NCBI RefSeq assembly: GCF_013396335.1
Contig: NZ_JABWSY010000005.1
Location: 186,001 to 250,000 of the forward strand
DNA: 64,000 bases
Origin: Bacillus sp. EB106-08-02-XG196
GTDB taxonomy: Bacteria; Bacillota; Bacilli; Bacillales; Cytobacillaceae
Reading direction: 5' to 3'
The position numbers and the translations under genes were made by a program. The notes below the pieces were generated by a model that did no database searches, was not told the DNA's origin, and worked only from the letters and a program-made list of their open reading frames with translations. Shown here in pieces: positions 59,176 to 64,000 of this stretch (positions within the stretch are counted from its first letter, which is position 1; every line of letters begins with the position of its first letter).

Positions 59176-62106
59176 CTACCCTAGATAAACCAGGTCTTTG
59201 AGTTCGTCGGTGGAGAGTTCGGTGATCCAGTTTTCGCTTTGGATGATTTGGTCGTTTAGGTGCTGCTTTTTCTCGAGCATGGCGTCGATTTTTTCCTCGA
59301 GTGTCCCGGTACAGATGAGTTTGTGCACATGAACGAAGCGGGATTGACCGATCCGATATGCTCTGTCTGTTGCTTGGTTTTCAACGGCTGGATTCCACCA
59401 GCGATCATAGTGAATAACGTGATTGGCTGCTGTCAGGTTCAGCCCGGTTCCTCCCGCCTTCAAGGATAGCAAGAATACAGGAAACTCCTGATTTTGGAAC
59501 CGCTCGATCATGTTATCACGCTGTGTCTTTGGCACACTTCCATTCAGGAACGGTACCTCTACACCAAACTTCTTCTTGATGGTCGCACGAATCATTTCAC
59601 CCATTTCAATATATTGAGTAAAAATGAGACAGCTTTCGCCTGAGTCCAAAACAGCATCGACCAGGTCGACCAGCTTCTCTAGTTTATTTGAGCGATCGAG
59701 GAGCATTCTTTCAGCTGACTTTTCCTTCAGATAGAGAGCAGGGTGATTACAAAGCTGCTTCAACCTGCTGAGCATTTGGAGGATTAATCCTTTACGTTCA
59801 AAGCCAGACAGCTTTTCAATCTCAGCAAAAGTATCACGAACAAGCTGCTCATACAACGAAGCCTGCTCCGTTGTAAGCGGACAGTATTCCTTTTGCTCTT
59901 GCTTGTCAGGAAGATTAAGGGCAACCTCCTCATCCTTTTTCGTCCTCCTCAACAGGAATGGACGGATTAAAGACTGAAGCTCATTAACCTTCTCCTTTTT
60001 CTCATCCTTCTCAATCGGAATGACGAACTTTTTCTGAAATTGCCCTAAGCTGCCAAGATAGCCGTGGTTGGTAAAATCAAAAATTGACCACAACTCAGAT
60101 AAACGGTTTTCCATAGGAGTCCCCGTCAAGGCAATATGATGACTAGCTCGCAGCCTTCGAACTGCTTTCGACTGCTTCGTCCCAGCATTTTTAATATTCT
60201 GAGCCTCGTCAATAGCAATCGAACTCCAAAGTTTTGACTCAAACTCCTCCGAGTCCATATGGCTAAGCCCGTATGAAGTCAGAACTACATCGGCATCCTG
60301 AATCTTTTCCGAAAACGCCTCTTCCTTTAGCCGGTTCGAACCATAATGCAAATACACATTCATTTCTGGAGCAAACCGTTCAAGCTCCTTCTGCCAGTTA
60401 CCAAGAACCGAAGTTGGGCAAATAATCAACGCTGCTTTAACAGGTATTTTTGCGGTAGTGCTCTTTTCCTTAGATCCTTTTTCTGAAGAAGCTCCGCCTT
60501 TGGTGCCTGTCACCACTTCAGATGTCTCTATTTCCGGAAGAGCACTGATTTCATCTTTTACCTTCAGGAGGTACGCGATTAATTGCACGGTTTTCCCGAG
60601 GCCCATGTCATCGGCGAGGACGGCGCCAAAACCGTATTGGCGCAGGAACCAAAGCCAGCTCATACCCAGCTGCTGGTACGGGCGGAGTTCACCCTGAAGT
60701 CCTGCGGGAACCTGTTCCATCGGAATCTCATGTGCTTCAGAAAGCTGTTTAATCATTTTTTTCCACTGACTGTTCAGTTCAATTTGAATGCGCGCGAAGG
60801 CTTTTGGATTTTCGAGTTCATCCTCAGTTAGAGGTGTCTCGACCAGCTCCTGCTCAAGTAAATCCCTTACATGCAAGCCTTCTTTCTCAGCACGTTTCAT
60901 CAAATCCTGAATTTGTCGAATAAAGCCTGGGTCGAGCTTGACCCAACGACCGCGAATAAACACAAGTCGACGTTTTTCTTCGACAAGCTGGCTGAACTCT
61001 TCCTCGGAAAAGTCGACACCGTTCATGGAAAAACGCCAGTTAAAATCAAGCATAGCCTGCAGCCCAACAAACGACGGCCGGTGGCTTGACGATCCTTTCA
61101 AAGAGGCCTTCACCTTCAAATTAGCATTCTTCATTGCCTGCCACCAGGAAGGAAGCAGAATTTCAACGTCCAAAGCAACAAGGGTTTCACTGGCCTCCGT
61201 CAAAAACATCCACGCTTCTTCCTCTGTGAGCCCAGACTTCAAGATCATCCCGTCCTCACTCAGCCAGGGAATTAATCGAGCCCAGCGACTTTGCTCAGTG
61301 TCAACCCTCTCCAAAAAGGGCTTCCAGCGAGCAGGGAGCTTTGCATCCAGCCCATATACATCATCGACAATCTTCTTACCACGCAAAAAGACATCCAGGT
61401 TCCAAGGACCCTCGCCATCTAATGGCTCCTCTAACCTCAGTCCAATCGTGAACGGAGTGTCGCTTTCCTTGATCCCGACCCATTCGAGCCAGCTATCCTC
61501 ATCAAAATACCTTGCCAGCTCAGCACCAGAAATATTTTGTTTCCTCAATAATGCAAGCTTCGGTCCAAAAAGTTCCTTCATCGAAGCGTTTCGTGTTAAA
61601 TAGGCATCCAGGGCATGATCGTATAAATCAGAGATGAATTCATGCACGGTTCCAGAAGCTTCTTCTTGCGGGTCAACTTCCTGATCCCAAAAGGAAGGAT
61701 CGAATTCATCCACCACCCTGATAGGAAGCTGCCAACGGAAATCGCCATTTTCCCAAACGGAAAAATCCGGAAGCCAGTCCTTCTCGAGAATCCCTTCATG
61801 GAGAGCATGAGCAGCAGCGAGGCAAATTTCCGATTGTTCACTCCAATCCCAGTCAATAAACCGGTTGAACGACTCCTTCGCAAAAAGAGAGACAAGGTGC
61901 CATCCTGTGACCACCACACCCTCGATGCCACCGACAGACTCCGTCTCCAGAAGCGTGCCAAAAAAGCTCTCTTCATGACGGCCAAACAGCACATTCTTCC
62001 ACTCAGAAGGCGGCAGACCATACCCGTGCTCATCCTTAGCGGCCAAAAGATAGCGACCACCTTCTAATTTAATTGTCAGAAGCTTAACAAATCTAGTTTT
62101 CAGCAT
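59176..62106 (-). CDS. ywqA: SNF2/RapA-type helicase YwqA
   Basis: 976 residues. N-terminal SNF2-associated domain about 1-480; helicase motifs: I LADDMGLGKTVQLIAYL, II IDEAQNIKNAGTKQSKAV, III LTGTPMENRLSELW, IV SCLIFTQYIEMGEMI, V-VI SLKAGGTGLNLTAANHVIHY and NPAVENQATDRAYRIGQ. An ATP-driven DNA translocase of unknown target; in B. subtilis it also neighbours ywqB. Between motifs I and Ia is an extra polar stretch (SEVVTGTKGGASSEKGSKEK) partly encoded by a REP half copy at 60502-60516. Confidence 0.94.
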   Translation of the reverse strand: MLKTRFVKLLTIKLEGGRYLLAAKDEHGYGLPPSEWKNVLFGRHEESFFGTLLETESVGGIEGVVVTGWHLVSLFAKESFNRFIDWDWSEQSEICLAAAHALHEGILEKDWLPDFSVWENGDFRWQLPIRVVDEFDPSFWDQEVDPQEEASGTVHEFISDLYDHALDAYLTRNASMKELFGPKLALLRKQNISGAELARYFDEDSWLEWVGIKESDTPFTIGLRLEEPLDGEGPWNLDVFLRGKKIVDDVYGLDAKLPARWKPFLERVDTEQSRWARLIPWLSEDGMILKSGLTEEEAWMFLTEASETLVALDVEILLPSWWQAMKNANLKVKASLKGSSSHRPSFVGLQAMLDFNWRFSMNGVDFSEEEFSQLVEEKRRLVFIRGRWVKLDPGFIRQIQDLMKRAEKEGLHVRDLLEQELVETPLTEDELENPKAFARIQIELNSQWKKMIKQLSEAHEIPMEQVPAGLQGELRPYQQLGMSWLWFLRQYGFGAVLADDMGLGKTVQLIAYLLKVKDEISALPEIETSEVVTGTKGGASSEKGSKEKSTTAKIPVKAALIICPTSVLGNWQKELERFAPEMNVYLHYGSNRLKEEAFSEKIQDADVVLTSYGLSHMDSEEFESKLWSSIAIDEAQNIKNAGTKQSKAVRRLRASHHIALTGTPMENRLSELWSIFDFTNHGYLGSLGQFQKKFVIPIEKDEKKEKVNELQSLIRPFLLRRTKKDEEVALNLPDKQEQKEYCPLTTEQASLYEQLVRDTFAEIEKLSGFERKGLILQMLSRLKQLCNHPALYLKEKSAERMLLDRSNKLEKLVDLVDAVLDSGESCLIFTQYIEMGEMIRATIKKKFGVEVPFLNGSVPKTQRDNMIERFQNQEFPVFLLSLKAGGTGLNLTAANHVIHYDRWWNPAVENQATDRAYRIGQSRFVHVHKLICTGTLEEKIDAMLEKKQHLNDQIIQSENWITELSTDELKDLVYLG
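60502..60516. repeat. REP-like half copy inside ywqA
   Basis: GGTGCCTGTCACCAC, identical over 15 bases to the left arm of 59092-59128. In the ywqA frame it encodes VVTGT. Confidence 0.85.
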
Positions 62107-62190
62107 CGTATGTTACTCCTTTTACTTGGGTGGGGGGTGTGTAAATGGGAAATATAGGGGTTGGTGGTGGCTTCCAAATATTGTCTAAAA

Positions 62191-62309
62191 GTCCAAAACC
62201 CCTTTAAAAAAGTCCAAAACAATAGAAAAAAAGTCCATAAGGCCTCAAAAAGAGTCCAAAACACAAGAAAAATAATCCAAAACTCCTCAAAAAAAGTCCA
62301 AAACTTATT
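62191..62309. repeat. Six GTCCAAAA motifs at exact 21-bp pitch in the ywqA leader
   Basis: Motif starts 62191, 62212, 62233 (GTCCATAA), 62254, 62275 (ATCCAAAA) and 62296, each step 21 bp. Each is preceded by an A-run, so A-tracts are also phased at two helical turns. The frame 62204-62437 on the minus strand (repeating FGLF about every seven residues) is an artefact of 21 nt equalling seven codons. Rest of the 62107-62190 gap: GT-rich leader. Confidence 0.93.
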
Positions 62310-62341
62310 TTAAGACCAAAATACCAATATTTTAGGAGGAA

Positions 62342-62386
62342 CTGTCCGCCTGAGGTGGACACTGTCCACGAGCGGTGACAGGCACC
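62342..62386. repeat. REP-like element between ywqB and the 21-bp array
   Basis: CTGTCCGCCTGAGGTGGACA and CTGTCCACGAG lead to GGTGACAGGCACC (62374-62386), followed by a second partial CAGGCACCGACC that adjoins the ywqB stop. Confidence 0.85.
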
Positions 62387-62406
62387 GACCCCAGGCACCG
62401 ACCCAG

Positions 62407-64000
62407 CTATTCCTCTATAAGTTTGCTCCGCCTGCATTCTTCGTGGAAGGCGCGGAGTCTTTTGGTTTTTTCCATTAGGCTGTCGAGGAAGTATTGCCAG
62501 TCGTCGATGCGTTTGGTTTTTTTGTATAGGGTGCGCAGTTTTTTTAGGTGCCTTACCGCTGCTTTGTAGCTGGACCGGTTTTTTTGATTGATCTCGTTCA
62601 AAGCGGATTGGTGCAGCATTCCCAGCAGTACCTCAGGCTTTTCCTTCTCAATCACCTTAACGCGCTCCCTCGGTAAATCATAGAAGTTCCAGCCCATGAA
62701 CGCTTGAAGGTCGCCCCATTTGTCATACTGCTTTCGTTCAAATAGCATATATTCATATTCTGTATAGCTGTAAGGCAGGGTCGCCAGCATCATCTTTTCG
62801 TACAATTCTACCTTCCCGTTTTCTGAAACGTACGGAGAGATCGCCTTAAGCGAAGACCGTGTAAAAGACGCACACGAATGATAGGCCCGCAAAAAGTCCA
62901 AATAGCCTCTTAGTTTAGCTGAAAAAAGCTCAACTAAAGGACCAACCCGTTTCCATACTTTTGTCTGTGACAACAGGTCAATCCAATGAAGCATATAAGG
63001 TGTAATCACCTTATCGTCCATTTTATGAATCAAATCTAATGCCAGTTCATCCTTTTGCTGCAAAAAGCTAATATGAATCCCAGCAATCATCAGTGGATTC
63101 GGATTTTCCCATTCCTTCAAGGACTTCAGCCGTTCATTAATATTTAAGATTTCCTGCTCACGCCATTCTTTCTTTTTAAAAAGATTTGTCCAGAGGAGGC
63201 GATAGAGATAGATTCGTTCCTGCTCCAGCCCGCTCGACGCTGTCAGAAGCTCAAACACGTCGTCCTTTAATTGTAAAATAAACTCGTCGAAGTCAAACGG
63301 AAGCGATTGAACACCAATCTTCAACACGAGCTCATCGGCATCCTCGATTAAATTATGAAACACAGAGAGGTAAGCGCGTCTAACGACATCCTCCGCAAAC
63401 CCCGAATTCTCAGTCAGAACGGCGAGCTTTTTAAACGATACAACAATCCCGACCATTTCATACAGCAGGCGCCACTCCTGCTCAACCGGAGCACTCGCCC
63501 TAATCCGCCGTTCGTATATATTGAACAACTCAGCAATAATAAAAGGACTCGAATACTTTTTCGAGTTCAGAATCGTATCGAAGCTCACTTCAAACGACTC
63601 AACCCAGCGCCGGTAATCAGGCTTCATCACACCGTTCGCCTTGATTAAATCCTTTGCCTTTTGAAGCCCCCAGCTTGCAACGTCATTCTTCTCCTTCATC
63701 GGTTCCCGCCACTCAGTCACCCAATCCGCGACACTGCCGACCCTGCTATATGCCGCAAAAAACACGGCCAGCTGATGGCGGCACAGTCCTTCGTGAGGAC
63801 AGGTACAGCTGCTAAACGACAAACGATCAAAATTCAGCTTCACATGGCAGGGCGTCACATCCTGCACCATTGCCGTAATTTGAGCATTCCATATTTGCAA
63901 TTGCTTGACCATCCCCTGCCGGTAAAGCATTAAGCCCTTTTGAATAAGCTTTACATCATCGGCAGCGTGTGGATGGAACAAATCCTTAATCTCCTCAGAG
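62407..64000 (-). CDS. ywqB: SWIM zinc-finger protein YwqB (5' end outside the window)
   Basis: 531 codons visible; the frame is open through the right edge (EEIKDLFHPHAADDV upstream of the TTG at 63981), so the true start lies beyond 64000. The SWIM motif, C-x-C-xn-C-x-H, is CTCPHEGLCRHQLAV near residue 60. The remainder is helical with no motif I recognise. In B. subtilis ywqB stands directly before ywqA; SWIM proteins and SNF2 helicases often occur together, so a joint role on DNA is likely but unproven. Confidence 0.88.
   Translation of the reverse strand, partial: SEEIKDLFHPHAADDVKLIQKGLMLYRQGMVKQLQIWNAQITAMVQDVTPCHVKLNFDRLSFSSCTCPHEGLCRHQLAVFFAAYSRVGSVADWVTEWREPMKEKNDVASWGLQKAKDLIKANGVMKPDYRRWVESFEVSFDTILNSKKYSSPFIIAELFNIYERRIRASAPVEQEWRLLYEMVGIVVSFKKLAVLTENSGFAEDVVRRAYLSVFHNLIEDADELVLKIGVQSLPFDFDEFILQLKDDVFELLTASSGLEQERIYLYRLLWTNLFKKKEWREQEILNINERLKSLKEWENPNPLMIAGIHISFLQQKDELALDLIHKMDDKVITPYMLHWIDLLSQTKVWKRVGPLVELFSAKLRGYLDFLRAYHSCASFTRSSLKAISPYVSENGKVELYEKMMLATLPYSYTEYEYMLFERKQYDKWGDLQAFMGWNFYDLPRERVKVIEKEKPEVLLGMLHQSALNEINQKNRSSYKAAVRHLKKLRTLYKKTKRIDDWQYFLDSLMEKTKRLRAFHEECRRSKLIEE

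Noticed and set aside
62204..62437. Minus-strand frame with repeating FGLF heptads
   Set aside because: Direct result of the 21-bp array; no ribosome site and it ends inside a REP element.

Overview
The window is a chromosomal segment of a spore-forming, low-GC Gram-positive rod of the family Bacillaceae. This rests on a Bacillus-type gene backbone (atpDC, ywzB-ywmB-murA-spoIID, spoIIQ, spoIIID-mbl, fabZ, ywpF, ssbB, ywqA, ywqB), sporulation genes, strong AGGAGG-type ribosome binding sites, frequent TTG/GTG starts and sigma-B promoters. The stress module (rsbV-rsbW-sigB-rsbY-dps-rsbK-rsbM) has the Bacillus cereus layout, not the B. subtilis stressosome layout. A Neobacillus, Mesobacillus or similar genus would fit, but I cannot fix the genus. 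No tRNA, rRNA, prophage, IS transposase or CRISPR array is visible.

Layout. 1-608: end of the ATP synthase operon. 670-6830: a complete frl operon (frlB-O-N-M-D, then frlR) for uptake and breakdown of fructosamines, with a clear sigma-A promoter and a 16-bp operator palindrome. 6889-7895: tandem non-coding repeat locus A. 7896-8505: palindrome-rich spacer ending in a MITE-like element. 8521-19698: an 11-subunit complex I operon (nuoA,B,C,D,H,I,J,K,L,M,N; no nuoEFG) carrying two repeat insertions. 19831-37552: a stress island of membrane, ion-transport and small stress proteins around sigB and its phosphorelay; I read eleven sigma-B-type promoters in it. 35361-36262 is repeat locus B. 37735-41840: ywzB, ywmB, murA, spoIID. 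41876-42755: repeat locus C, followed by a lone NERD-domain gene. 43916-58398: vanZ-like gene, spoIIQ, pbpC, small membrane proteins, an alkyltransferase-like protein, spoIIID, mbl, fabZ, ywpF, ssbB, an XRE regulator, an Rpn-family nuclease and a 3D-domain wall protein. 58421-64000, minus strand: a membrane protein, the SNF2 helicase ywqA and the SWIM-finger gene ywqB, which runs off the window.

Most unusual signal. Loci A, B and C lie up to 36 kb apart and differ over much of their sequence. Each is built from tandem units of about 227 or 248 bp. Every one of the 13 units carries exactly five copies of a short motif, GCAG(G/A)TAA, whose starts are 21 bp apart (51 of 52 steps are exactly 21, one is 20). 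The units are separated by terminator-like hairpins. A fourth array upstream of ywqA (62191-62309) has six copies of an unrelated motif, GTCCAAAA, at the same 21-bp pitch. Twenty-one base pairs is two turns of B-DNA, so all copies face one side of the helix. I do not recognise this family; it looks like a repeated protein-binding or DNA-bending platform placed behind genes.

How the parts work together. ATP synthase and the NADH-module-less complex I are the bioenergetic core. RsbK, modulated by RsbM, is expected to drive RsbY, which dephosphorylates RsbV and frees SigB from RsbW; SigB then activates the surrounding genes (Dps, cardiolipin synthase, mechanosensitive channel, CorA-like transporter, CsbD, YflT-type and glycine-zipper proteins).
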